Positions 7,438 to 14,423 of a DNA stretch of 14,435 nt are shown in pieces. Position numbers and translations under genes: made by a program. The stretch spans positions 1-14,435 of the forward strand of contig JAGPFT010000018.1 of NCBI GenBank assembly GCA_018056405.1, written 5' to 3'. The DNA is from Anaerolineae bacterium (GTDB taxonomy: Bacteria > Chloroflexota > Anaerolineae > Aggregatilineales > Aggregatilineaceae). The notes below the pieces were generated by a model that searched no databases, was not told where the DNA came from, and was given only the letters and a program-made list of their open reading frames with translations. Each line of letters begins with the position of its first letter. Positions within the stretch are counted from its first letter, which is position 1.

Positions 7438-7760
7438 GGTGCGTGCAAAGGTCGTCAGCGAATCGCCTGGCGCGGGGGCATTGACCTCACCCCCTGGCCT
7501 CGCTACGCTCGGCGCGCTCCCTTGCCCCCCATCCCCCGGCCCCTTTCCCCGCGCTGCGCGGAGGGGAGGGGAGCAGGCCCGTAGCTTTTCTCCCTTCCCC
7601 TCACGAGGGGGAAGGGTCGGGGATGGGGGGGAACAGGCACGGCCAAAGATGTGGGTCCCGGATAGCCAACGTGGAGAGGGGGTGGCGAGGCGCACCAGCG
7701 CCGAGCAGGGGTGAGGTACAGCGGGGCACGGCAGCCCACCTGACAGATTTTGCACGCACC
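7438..7760. mobile_element. MITE-like element, family A copy 2, carrying a nested insertion
   Basis: The ends are a perfect inverted pair, GGTGCGTGCAAA and TTTGCACGCACC. The inner pair ACCTCACCCC (7484-7493) and GGGGTGAGGT (7708-7717) and the right flank GGCGAGGCGC-CAGCGCCGAGCAGGGG match copy 1 closely. At 323 bases it is about 143 longer than copy 1, which a second repeat near 7525-7669 accounts for. The 9-base flanks (AAGCTGCGG and CACCCTGCT) do not match, so no target duplication remains. It lies in the same orientation as copy 1. Reading frames across it are low-complexity and not credible genes. Confidence 0.7.
7525..7669. repeat. GC palindromic repeat nested inside family A copy 2
   Basis: The block from CCCCCCATCCCC (7525) to GGGGATGGGGGG (ending 7631) is an inverted pair around smaller stems, such as CCCTTCCCC near 7592 with GGGGGAAGGG near 7608. 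About 38 further bases follow before the family A sequence resumes at AACGTGGAGAGGGGG. It replaces the left half of the family A central hairpin. The exact borders are uncertain by several bases. Confidence 0.5.
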
Positions 7761-7776
7761 CACCCTGCTCCACAAC

Positions 7777-7805
7777 TTGCCACTGCCCCCGATCCCGCTT
7801 AGACT
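7777..7805 (+). promoter_or_regulatory. Candidate sigma-70-type promoter of the DUF2085 gene
   Basis: TTGCCA (7777-7782, five of six consensus) is followed by a 17-base spacer and TAGACT (7800-7805, four of six). The predicted start near 7812 leaves a very short leader that begins about at the GAGGAG ribosome binding site (7812-7817), five bases before the ATG. This is pattern evidence only. It lies between MITE copy 2 and the gene. Confidence 0.45.
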
Positions 7806-7822
7806 CGCGCCGAGGAGTCCGA

Positions 7823-8671
7823 ATGATCACGCCTGCTCAACCCACAGCCCCCCGCGCTCAGCCAACGCATAGGCCTCTCTTTGGGCGGCGGACGGTGGCG
7901 CTGCTGGCGCTGGCTACCGCAGCTATCGCCGCGATCTGGCTGTGGCTCACCCCGCCGGGCATCCTGGGCAAAGCGGACGCGCTCGGCTACGCGGTCTGCC
8001 ACCGCATCGCCGAACGCTCCTTTCACGTCCACGAGCGCCCGCTGCCGCTGTGCGCGCGCTGCACGGGCATCTACCTGGGCGTGTGGACGGGGCTGGTCGT
8101 CTTTGCCGCGCGGGGACGGCTGCGCGCCGCTCGCCTGCCGCGCGTCCGGCTGCTGGCGGTGATGCTGCTGGGTGTCGCTCTGTACGGTCTGGACGGGCTG
8201 AACAGCTACCTGAGCCTCTTCGAACGCTACTCGCCGCCCTACGCGCCGCACAACATCCTGCGCCTGCTGACTGGCACAATCTTTGGCCTGGCGCTGATCA
8301 CCCTCGTCTGGCCGGTGTTCAACAGCCTGCTCTGGCGCGCGCCGCAGGACACCCCGCCCGTCCGCTCGTGGGGCGACCTGGCCGCGCTGTATGCGCTGGC
8401 AGCGGGAGCCGGAGCGTTGGTGCTGCTCGACTGGCCGCCCCTGCGCGCCGCCCTGGGCGCAATCAGCGCGGCAGGTGTGCTGCTGATGTTCGGCATCGTC
8501 GGCTGCACGCTGGTTCTGGGAATCACGCGCCACGAGAATCGCGCTGTCCGCTGGCGCGACCTGGCCGTGCCGGCGCTGGCCGGACTCGCCTTCGCCCTGC
8601 TGATAACCGGAGCGATTGACGCGCTGCGCTACGCCCTGACGGGGACGTGGGACGGCTTCGTGCTGCCGTGA
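7823..8671 (+). CDS. DUF2085 family integral membrane protein
   Basis: This 282-residue protein has about six hydrophobic segments and the DUF2085 cysteine/histidine signature: CHRIAERSF (Cys59-His60-Arg61) followed by PLCARCTGIYLG (Cys77, Arg79, Cys80, Gly82). A PHNILRLLTG stretch in the next loop is also family-like. The paired cysteines and His suggest metal or redox binding at the membrane face, but no function is established for the family, so none is assigned. GAGGAG five bases before the ATG supports the start. It stands alone on the plus strand between repeat-filled gaps, with a candidate promoter just upstream. Confidence 0.85.
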   Translation: MITPAQPTAPRAQPTHRPLFGRRTVALLALATAAIAAIWLWLTPPGILGKADALGYAVCHRIAERSFHVHERPLPLCARCTGIYLGVWTGLVVFAARGRLRAARLPRVRLLAVMLLGVALYGLDGLNSYLSLFERYSPPYAPHNILRLLTGTIFGLALITLVWPVFNSLLWRAPQDTPPVRSWGDLAALYALAAGAGALVLLDWPPLRAALGAISAAGVLLMFGIVGCTLVLGITRHENRAVRWRDLAVPALAGLAFALLITGAIDALRYALTGTWDGFVLP

Positions 8672-8734
8672 TCGCAGGGTCTACAAATGACTTGTCACCA
8701 GGGAGCAGTCGAGAACACCCGCTGAACGCCTCCC

Positions 8735-9027
8735 CTTGATCCCCCCTCCAGCCGAGCTTTCAGGGGCGGACAGCAGCGTGAGAAGCATTGAGAGGGCGAC
8801 CGATCAACCTCACCCCCTGGCCTCGCTACGCTCGGCTCTTCCCCCTCTCCGTCAACGGAAAGGGGGAGGCGAGGCGCGCCAGCGCCGAGCGGGGGTGAGG
8901 TCAAGTGAAGAGCCGCCCCGGACTATGTAGATCAATCTCAACACCTGTCCGCCCTTGAACAGCCGAGCTAGAGGGGGGACACCGACAGGCGGCTCTCCCC
9001 TTCCCCTAGCTTGGCTGGGGGAAGGGG
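8735..9027. repeat. Repeat-filled gap: family B hairpins enclosing a family A core
   Basis: This block takes up most of the gap between 8672 and 9102, where I see no gene. An outer imperfect inverted pair, GGGGCGGACAG (8763-8773) and CTGTCCGCCC (8945-8954), extends outward into CCCCCCTCCAGCCGAGCT on the left and AGCCGAGCTAGAGGGGGG on the right. Enclosed is a family A core (8807-8901). A further hairpin follows, CCCCTTCCCC (8997-9006) with GGGGAAGGGG (9018-9027), around a TAGCTTGGCTG loop. The structure sits between the ends of the DUF2085 and rnz genes, so it could also end transcription from both sides. Confidence 0.6.
8807..8901. repeat. Family A core copy without terminal ends
   Basis: The inner pair ACCTCACCCC and GGGGTGAGGT and the strings CCTCGCTACGCTCGGC and GGCGAGGCGCGCCAGC match the MITE copies at 7061-7240 and 7438-7760. 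The outer GGTGCGTGCAAA ends are absent, so only the core is present. The central stem is CCCCCTCTCCGT with a mismatched partner, ACGGAAAGGGGG. Confidence 0.65.
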
Positions 9028-9102
9028 CCGGGGGATAGGGGCCTTCCGCCATCCGCCTGACAACTTGTTCGTGCTGCCGTGAGAGCGAATCGCCGGGCGG
9101 GG

Positions 9103-10074
9103 TCAGGCCTGCTCTGGTTCGTCCGGCTCCTCGCCAGGCAGCACTTTGTGGGCGGGCTGTCCCTTTGCCACCGAAAAACGGTCGAAATCGCGCACGACGT
9201 AGCTGTTGGCAAAGTACTGCTGCGCCTCCTGGATCACGTCGCGCTCGCGGTAGCGGCGCGAGATATGGGTCAGCAGCAGCGTTTGCACGCCCACCTCGCG
9301 GGCAAAGCGCGCCGCCTGCCCTGCCGTGAGGTGCCCGAAACTGGCAGCCATTTCCGCGTCTTCGTCCAGGTACGTCGCCTCGGTGACCAGGGCGTGCGCC
9401 CCCGCCGCGACGCTCTCCAGGCCGTCGAGCGAGGCCGCATCGCCGGTGACGACCAGGCGCGCGCCGGGAGTGTCCTTGCCCAGCACGTCATCGGGCCGGA
9501 CGACGCGCCCATCGCCCAGGGTGATCGTCTCGCCGCGCACCAGCCGCGCCCGTTCCGGCCCGGCGGGGACGCCCAGCGCCTCTGCGCGCTCGACCAGGAA
9601 AGGTCGTCGCGCTTTCTCCTGGAAGACGTAGCCGAAGCAGTCGCGCCCGCGATGGTTCACCGGAAAGGCAGAGACGAGGAAATCGGCCTCCTCCATCAGC
9701 ACGCCGGGCTTGACATCAATCAGGTGCAGCGGTATGGGCGGCTGTGCCCCGCGTAGCACCACGCCGTAGATCAAATCCTGCACGCGGTCGAGCGCCCACT
9801 TGCCCCCCCAAATCTCCAGCTCGTCAATGCTCTCCCAGCGCATGAAAGTGGACATCAGCCCGCCCAATCCCAGGATGTGGTCGAGGTGCCCGTGCGTGAT
9901 CAGCACGCGGTTGAGCCGCTTGAAGCCGATCCCGCTCTTGAGAAGCTGGCGCTGCGTGCCCTCGCCGCAGTCAATCAGAAAGCGGCGGTTCTTGACGATG
10001 ACCACCTGCGCGGACAGTCCGCGATGGATCGAGGGGGCGCTCGCCGACGTGCCGAGGAAGACGATTTCGAACAT
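9103..10074 (-). CDS. rnz: Ribonuclease Z
   Basis: RNase Z is a zinc-dependent metallo-beta-lactamase-fold endonuclease that trims the 3' trailer of tRNA precursors. This 323-residue protein has its full metal set: HGHLDH (His61, His63, Asp65, His66), His141 in NHRGRD, Asp212 in VVTGDA, His248 in FGHLTAGQAA and His270 in LLTHISRRY. These positions fall within a residue or two of the classic bacterial enzyme. The stretch from about 168 to 200 (GVPAGPERARLVRG onward) matches the exosite region. The start MFEIVFLGTSASAP is the canonical N-terminus, with AAGG eight bases upstream. The frame stays open upstream into rtcA but that part is not coding. It begins ten bases after the rtcA stop on the same strand, so the two are almost certainly co-transcribed. 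The acidic/Pro tail after about residue 310 is not conserved. Confidence 0.96.
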   Translation of the reverse strand: MFEIVFLGTSASAPSIHRGLSAQVVIVKNRRFLIDCGEGTQRQLLKSGIGFKRLNRVLITHGHLDHILGLGGLMSTFMRWESIDELEIWGGKWALDRVQDLIYGVVLRGAQPPIPLHLIDVKPGVLMEEADFLVSAFPVNHRGRDCFGYVFQEKARRPFLVERAEALGVPAGPERARLVRGETITLGDGRVVRPDDVLGKDTPGARLVVTGDAASLDGLESVAAGAHALVTEATYLDEDAEMAASFGHLTAGQAARFAREVGVQTLLLTHISRRYRERDVIQEAQQYFANSYVVRDFDRFSVAKGQPAHKVLPGEEPDEPEQA

Positions 10075-10084
10075 GATCAAGACC

Positions 10085-11110
10085 TTATGCGTTGCCGACG
10101 GTAACGGTACGGGAGTGCTCGTCCACCGCGATTGGGCGATCCACGAAGGCGCGCACGACGCCGATATTTGTGAGCAGGTGCGCCGTGATTTCCGGCGTGA
10201 CGAAAGCGCTGGCTCCCCCCGCCAACGCCAGCGGCACGATGATCTGGTCGGCCAGGTGCGCGTCCACCGAGGCGTTGCCCGCGTGGAAGGCCAGCAGCGC
10301 CGTGACCGCTTTCTCGGCCACCACCTCGGACGGCATTCCTTTGCGCCCCAGGACGCCGAAACCGCCGCGCCCATTGGTGTACTCCACCGCCAGGAACAGG
10401 CCCGCCCCGGTGCTGAGGCCCCGCGCCCGCAGCGGGCGCACGTCCGCCGCCACTTCCAGCGTCTCCACCAGCAGGTTGATCGCCCGGTTGGCGATGCGCT
10501 GCGGGATGTGCGACGGCAGGTTGCAGCCCACTGCCGTCCCGAAGACGCGCTCAATCAGCCCGCGCTGGCGCATGTCTGCGCCGCTGAGCTGCGCGCCGCC
10601 ATTCACCTGGGCGACAATGGTCCCGCCGCCCTCCGGCATCCAGCCGTAGGCTTCCAGAAACAGCATCAGGTCTGCGCCGAGGCCGAGCAGAAAGGGCACA
10701 TATACATCGCGCAGGTAGTGGCCCGATGGGCTGTACGGGACGTGCGTGCCGCCGTGCACCCGCACTTCGGACGGCCCGGCGGCCAGGGCCAGCGGCAACA
10801 GCACCGTCTGCATGACCAGCACCGCCGACCCCGCCGTGCCAATCGCCCATTCGTAGCGGCCAGGGCGCGCCGGCCCGCCTGGGGCGAAGGTGATCGCCTC
10901 CGACCCGACCGCCGCGCCCTCGACGTGCGCCGCGCAGATGTCCGCCGCCGCCCGCACCGCCGCCACATGCTGCGGGCGCAGTCCCGCCGTCTGCCGACCG
11001 GCGCGGATGCGCTCAATGCGCACGGGCGTCCCGCTGATGGCGCTGAGCGTCAGGGCCGTGCGGACGATCTGCCCGCCGCCTTCGCCCTGGCTCCCATCGA
11101 GAGATAGCAT
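10085..11110 (-). CDS. rtcA: RNA 3'-terminal phosphate cyclase
   Basis: RtcA converts an RNA 3'-phosphate to a 2',3'-cyclic phosphate using ATP through a covalent enzyme-AMP. This 341-residue protein matches the family over its whole length: DGSQGEGGGQIVRTALTLS at the N-terminus, RAGRQTAGLRPQH (about 36-48), HGGTHVPYSPSG (about 119-130), WMPEGGG (about 157-163) and ITAHLLTN near the C-terminus, where His311 is the likely AMP-accepting histidine. AGGAG five bases before the ATG supports the start. No rtcB, rtcR or archease gene is in the window. Instead rnz follows after ten bases, so the message would encode two RNA 3'-end enzymes. Confidence 0.95.
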   Translation of the reverse strand: MLSLDGSQGEGGGQIVRTALTLSAISGTPVRIERIRAGRQTAGLRPQHVAAVRAAADICAAHVEGAAVGSEAITFAPGGPARPGRYEWAIGTAGSAVLVMQTVLLPLALAAGPSEVRVHGGTHVPYSPSGHYLRDVYVPFLLGLGADLMLFLEAYGWMPEGGGTIVAQVNGGAQLSGADMRQRGLIERVFGTAVGCNLPSHIPQRIANRAINLLVETLEVAADVRPLRARGLSTGAGLFLAVEYTNGRGGFGVLGRKGMPSEVVAEKAVTALLAFHAGNASVDAHLADQIIVPLALAGGASAFVTPEITAHLLTNIGVVRAFVDRPIAVDEHSRTVTVGNA

Positions 11111-11126
11111 GGCGGCTCCTGGGGGG

Positions 11127-11172
11127 TGATCGGTGGTTGGTTGTTGGTTTGCAGTGATCGGTTTTCAGTGGC
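11127..11172. repeat. Low-complexity direct repeats upstream of rtcA
   Basis: GTGATCGG occurs at 11127-11134 and 11154-11161. It is spaced by GGTTGGTTGTTGGTTTG, and CAGTG also recurs. The stretch lies just upstream of the rtcA ribosome binding site. A faint relative, GACGACCAACGACTGACC, lies near 11551, just past the end of the GT-C gene. No clear promoter was recognised here. Confidence 0.45.
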
Positions 11173-11190
11173 CGTTTGAGAAGCCTTATC

Positions 11191-11303
11191 CCTGCCTCTT
11201 CCCCCCATCCCCGGCCCTTCTCCCACGAGGGGGGAAGGGAGAAAAGCGCTTGCCCGATCGTCCCCCCTCTAGCTCGGCTGGAGGGGGGATGGAGGCTTGC
11301 AGG
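11191..11303. repeat. Family B double-hairpin block
   Basis: The outer inverted pair runs from CCTGC-CTCTT-CCCCCCATC (11191) to GGGGGGATGGAGGCTTGCAGG's end at 11303. Inside is a perfect stem, CCCCCCTC (11262-11269) with GAGGGGGG (11281-11288), around TAGCTCGGCTG. A weaker stem, CCCTTCTCCC with GGGGGGAAGGG, lies on the left. No gene is present between 11111 and 11578. Confidence 0.6.
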
Positions 11304-11382
11304 GGTGGGTTTTTAATTCTCTGAGCGAAGAGCATCTCTAGTGCTCCCGTTCAAACCGTTGAAAACCTACCCCTGACAGCGG

Positions 11383-11500
11383 AGGCCCCTCCCCCTGGCC
11401 CCCTCCCCAGCTGAGCTAGGGAGGGGGAAAACGTCTCCTCCGGTGGTCAAAGTCCCCCTCTCTGGCTCTGCCGGAGAGGGGGATGGAGGGGGAGAGGCCT
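11383..11500. repeat. Second family B double-hairpin block
   Basis: The outer imperfect pair is GAGGCCCCTCCCCC on the left and GGGGGAGAGGCCT on the right. Inside are two stems: CCCCCTCCC (11399-11407) with GGGAGGGGG (11419-11427) around CAGCTGAGCTA, and CCCCCTCTC (11454-11462) with GAGAGGGGG (11474-11482) around TGGCTCTGCCG. It lies downstream of the GT-C gene and upstream of rtcA, so it could end the GT-C transcript. Confidence 0.55.
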
Positions 11501-11578
11501 TCAGCGAGCATTCCCGAACTCCCCCTCACAACAGGTTGTTCATGGATCCCTGACGACCAACGACTGACCGCTCCCTAC

Positions 11579-13663
11579 TCACGACTCCACGACCGTGATA
11601 TGCCCCAGCAGCAGACGGTCACCGTGTGGCGCGTAGTTCTGCGCCGCGTCGAGCACACTCAGGTGATTCTCCAACACAGCCACTTCATCGCGGTAAGCGC
11701 CCACCGTCAGCGCGTAGCGATCCGGCCTGAGGTTTTCGCGCAGCCAGATATAGGACACCTGGATGAAGAAATCGCGCGGCTCAAGCTCGCCGGGCTGCAC
11801 ATCAATCGAGTTCGCCTCAGCCCAGGGTTCGATCTGCAGGACGGGCGGCTCGGTCTGCGTGTAGCCGAGCAGATGTGCGTAGATGCCCAGGTCGTCAGGC
11901 AGCGGCTCGTCCACGCGCCAATAGGTCACCAACACGATGGGATCGCCGCCAGGCTGCCGCTCACCATTGAACACCCTCGGATCGTAACCCGCGAAGGTCA
12001 GGCCCTCCTCCAGCGGCACGGGTAGTTTGGCCTGGAGGGGCTGTTCGTCGGCTTCCGGCATGAAATAGGCGGGAGCGAACAGGTCCCAGCGCCCGCCGGC
12101 GTCGCGCAGCCGCTGCCCCACGTCCAGTCGCAGCACAGCCCCCGCCGGCAACCCCTGAACGGCGACCGGCTCAGCTTCGGCCAGCCAGTCGGCCAGCTCT
12201 GGCGGCATGGTCGCCCGGTCGGCGGGGTCGGCGAAGACGAAGCGCATCGGCGCCCCGGCATTGATCAGCACCAGCCCGGCCCGGCAGTCGGAATGGCGCA
12301 CCGGCCCGCTCGCGCGGTGACGCATCAGGCCCAGAATCTGGCGCGGCGACAGGCCGGCATCGCCCGGCACGTTCATGCCGGTGATGCACAGCGAGACGGG
12401 CAGATCGTCCGACGTGCGGTCGAGGTAGGCGGCCAACGCTGCCAGATCGCTATGATAGGCGGTGCGCACCGCCGGATCGTTCTTCCAGTCGTGGTAGAGA
12501 CGGTCGCGCACAACCCAGCTATTGGCCACCAGGATGAGCAGCACCAGCGCCGTCAGCGGACGCCAGGCCCTGGCAACGCCACGCCCGCGCAATCCACGCC
12601 ACACGGCCTGCCCCCCTACGCCCACCAGCAAGAAGACAGCGGGCAGCGCCACCAGATGGGCCGTGAAAGTGGCCTCTGGCTTGACCCAGGCATCGGTCAG
12701 CAGCCCGGCGGCCAGACTCAGCAGCAGCAAAGCGTGGCGCGGATCGCGCCAGCGCCGGATCGCTTCCAGCACCCCCACGATCAGCAGCAGCGCCAGGACG
12801 GGGCCGAGCAGGGCGTGCTCCCCGGCATTGACCGTGACGCGCTCATCCCCCTGCCACACCAGCCCGCCTGCCGCGTTCAACAGCCCTTCGATGGCCTCGC
12901 CAACAGTGGCCGGACGCTCGCGCCACAGAATATACGCCTCGCTCAGCTCGGGATTGCGCAGCGTGGAGACGAGATAGGGCAGGGCGACGATGGTCGCCAG
13001 CACGACAACGAATATCCACATGTTCCATGCGCGCCGCGCAAGCGGCTGGCCCGTTCGCCACAGATGCAAGAAGAAGATCAGCCCCAGCGGGCCGAGCACC
13101 AGCGTGGAATAGTGCAGATAACCCGACAGGCCAGCCAGGGCCGCCAGCAGCGCGAAGGGCAAGGTGTAGGGCACGCGGAACGTGACTTCGTGACGCAGGT
13201 TGAAGGCTGCCGCCAGACACAGCAACATGAGCAGGGTATACAGCGGCACGAGCGACTCCGCTGTCACCGTGCGCGCCAGCAGCACCGCGCGCAGATTGAC
13301 GCTCATGGCCGCCAGCGCGATCAACGCCACCGGCACGCCAAACAACCGCCGGCCCAGCGCATAGAGCAGCGCCAGCGTGACCATCCCGCCCCAGAGCGGC
13401 AGCATTCGGTAGCCGAGGAGTCCGCCGCCCGCCACATCAGACGCGACGGTATTGAGCGCGCCGAACAGCGCAGCGCGGGCCAGACGGTCGCCGATCTGGT
13501 AGTAGACCGAGACCTCGCCCGCCTTCATCGCCTCGGTGATGCGAATATGGGCCAGCTCGTCACGGTTGAAGCCGGGCGGCAAGTGGGCCACGTTCCACAG
13601 GCGCAGCAGCGCTGCCAGCACCAGCAGCGCCGTCACCAGCACCAGTTCAGTTTTTCGGCTCAC
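11579..13663 (-). CDS. GT-C membrane glycosyltransferase (PMT/ArnT-like) with C-terminal extracytoplasmic domain
   Basis: This protein of about 694 residues starts with a membrane segment followed by PGFNRDELAHI, with Asp35-Glu36 in the first outer loop. That is the acidic pair of polyprenyl-phosphate-sugar-using GT-C enzymes. Nine to eleven membrane segments fill the first 385 or so residues. A soluble part (about 388-694) follows with beta-rich text such as 'TYWRVDEPLPDD...LRENLRPDRYALTVGAY', a type of domain common on such enzymes in Chloroflexota. The likely role is transfer of a lipid-linked sugar to a surface glycan or protein; donor and acceptor are unknown. Two GTG codons compete for the start. 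The one at 13669 directly abuts GAGGA, too close for a ribosome, whereas the one at 13663 has GAGGAG five bases upstream and is chosen. It appears to be transcribed alone. Confidence 0.85.
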   Translation of the reverse strand: MSRKTELVLVTALLVLAALLRLWNVAHLPPGFNRDELAHIRITEAMKAGEVSVYYQIGDRLARAALFGALNTVASDVAGGGLLGYRMLPLWGGMVTLALLYALGRRLFGVPVALIALAAMSVNLRAVLLARTVTAESLVPLYTLLMLLCLAAAFNLRHEVTFRVPYTLPFALLAALAGLSGYLHYSTLVLGPLGLIFFLHLWRTGQPLARRAWNMWIFVVVLATIVALPYLVSTLRNPELSEAYILWRERPATVGEAIEGLLNAAGGLVWQGDERVTVNAGEHALLGPVLALLLIVGVLEAIRRWRDPRHALLLLSLAAGLLTDAWVKPEATFTAHLVALPAVFLLVGVGGQAVWRGLRGRGVARAWRPLTALVLLILVANSWVVRDRLYHDWKNDPAVRTAYHSDLAALAAYLDRTSDDLPVSLCITGMNVPGDAGLSPRQILGLMRHRASGPVRHSDCRAGLVLINAGAPMRFVFADPADRATMPPELADWLAEAEPVAVQGLPAGAVLRLDVGQRLRDAGGRWDLFAPAYFMPEADEQPLQAKLPVPLEEGLTFAGYDPRVFNGERQPGGDPIVLVTYWRVDEPLPDDLGIYAHLLGYTQTEPPVLQIEPWAEANSIDVQPGELEPRDFFIQVSYIWLRENLRPDRYALTVGAYRDEVAVLENHLSVLDAAQNYAPHGDRLLLGHITVVES

Positions 13664-13753
13664 GGTCACTCCTCAGAGCTGGAACCTGCCGGCTCCCAAG
13701 ACCCGCCAGCGGTTCCAGCGGCGCGTGCATCCCCCGGACACCCGCCAGTGTGA

Positions 13754-13759
13754 ATTGTA
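13754..13759 (-). promoter_or_regulatory. Possible -10 element upstream of the GT-C gene
   Basis: On the minus strand TACAAT lies about 90 bases before the chosen GTG, in a locally A/T-richer patch. The hexamer 17 bases further upstream (GTGAGC) is a poor -35. Only the -10 is convincing. Confidence 0.3.
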
Positions 13760-13796
13760 GCACGCTTGCGCGATCGGCTCACGTCTGCTGGGGCAG

Positions 13797-13950
13797 GGCG
13801 CGTGCAAGACCTATCAGGCGCTAAGCCTTGCGCTCTTCAGCCTCACCCCCGCTCGGCGCTGATGCGCCTCGCCGCCCCCTCTCCACGTCGTGGAGAGGGG
13901 GCAAGCCGAGCGCAGCGAGGCTGGAGGTGAGGCTATTCGAACGACGCGCC
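13797..13950. mobile_element. MITE-like element, family A copy 3, inverted and shortened
   Basis: Read on the plus strand this matches the reverse complement of copy 1: GGCGCGTGCAAGACCT at the left end, AGCCTCACCCC, CGGCGCTGATGCGCCTCGCC, the same central stem CCCCCTCTCCACG-T-CGTGGAGAGGGGG, GCAAGCCGAGC and GAGGTGAGGCTA. The right end lacks about 25 bases and finishes in ACGCGCC beside the stop codon of the zinc-binding protein. The 9-base flanks do not match. It lies between the start of the GT-C gene and the end of the small gene. Confidence 0.65.
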
Positions 13951-14199
13951 CTAGCTGATCCAGTCGCGGTTGTAGGCGTCCCACTCGCGGTGGCGATAGG
14001 CATTCTTGCACTCCATGCAGACCAGCCCGCTGTCCAGGCGGCCTGTCGCTCTCCAGCGCCAGCGCACCCGCCCCATATGAAAGCGGCACGTCGGGCGGTG
14101 GCAAACCGGGCAGTAATCGCCCTGCTCAAGTGAGGCAGCGCCGTACTGGCGCTTTTCCAGTTCGTTTTGTTCGCAAATATGGCAGTACGGTACGGGCAT
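13951..14199 (-). CDS. Small zinc-binding protein, function unknown
   Basis: This 82-residue protein has three Cys pairs: CHIC (Cys6, Cys9), CPVCHRPTCRFH (Cys30, Cys33, Cys38, His41) and CMEC (Cys61, Cys64), with His70 nearby. That is enough ligands for two zinc sites of zinc-ribbon or treble-clef type. I do not recognise the family. The middle (RVRWRWRATGR) is strongly basic, which would suit nucleic-acid binding, and the end is aromatic (REWDAYNRDW). The start at 14199 is preferred because GAAGGA lies six bases upstream; an in-frame ATG at 14217 would add six residues. Ordered Cys spacing, a ribosome binding site and a good -10 element support a real gene despite its size. Confidence 0.7.
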   Translation of the reverse strand: MPVPYCHICEQNELEKRQYGAASLEQGDYCPVCHRPTCRFHMGRVRWRWRATGRLDSGLVCMECKNAYRHREWDAYNRDWIS

Positions 14200-14238
14200 C
14201 CCGCGTCCTTCATCCATAATCCACCCCAGCGCGGCGCT

Positions 14239-14266
14239 ATTATACCGTAATTGCCTGCCCGGTCTA
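14239..14266 (-). promoter_or_regulatory. Candidate promoter of the small zinc-binding protein
   Basis: On the minus strand a perfect TATAAT (14239-14244) is preceded, after 16 bases, by TAGACC (14261-14266, four of six matches to TTGACA). The predicted start near 14232 gives a leader of about 33 bases to the ATG at 14199 and includes its ribosome binding site. This is the best -10 match I found in the window. Confidence 0.55.
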
Positions 14267-14325
14267 CGGTGCGGGTGCAGAGGGGTGCATTCGGATTTGG
14301 GGGCAGGGGCAGAGATCGGTTGCAG

Positions 14326-14423
14326 ACCTCACCCCCCGGCCCCCTCTCCATATACGGAGAGGGGGAGTAAGTATCTGGCTCAGTCCCCTCTCCGCGTGTG
14401 GAGAGGGGATTGAGGGGTGAGGT
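14326..14423. repeat. Family A-like core with two hairpins at the window end
   Basis: The outer pair ACCTCACCCC (14326-14335) and GGGGTGAGGT (14414-14423) matches the inner pair of the family A elements. Between them are two stems: CCCCCTCTCC (14340-14349) with GGAGAGGGGG (14356-14365), and CCCCTCTCC (14385-14393) with GGAGAGGGG (14400-14408). The internal sequence otherwise differs from the MITE copies, and no GGTGCGTGCAAA end is evident. The window stops 12 bases later. Confidence 0.6.

Noticed and set aside
7396..7830. Apparent coding frames across the repeat gap on both strands
   Set aside because: The translations follow the GC hairpin repeats (Pro/Gly/Arg-rich), similar strings appear wherever the repeats occur, and no ribosome binding site fits.
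7061..9027. CRISPR array
   Set aside because: The repeats are long, palindromic, few and irregularly spaced, and no uniform spacers or cas genes are present.
9103..10554. A 483-residue reading of the RNase Z frame extending into rtcA
   Set aside because: The part upstream of 10074 overlaps the well-conserved rtcA gene and is Arg/Trp/Ser-rich shadow sequence. The canonical RNase Z N-terminus and a ribosome binding site mark the start at 10074.
9800..11107. Long open frame on the plus strand across rtcA and rnz
   Set aside because: It is antisense to two clearly conserved genes. Its translation has no recognisable domain and arises from GC-rich third positions.
12293..13753. Open frame of 486 residues on the plus strand, rich in Gln, His and Arg
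   Set aside because: It is antisense to the GT-C gene. The composition is typical of the complement of Leu/Ala-rich membrane codons, and no domain is seen.
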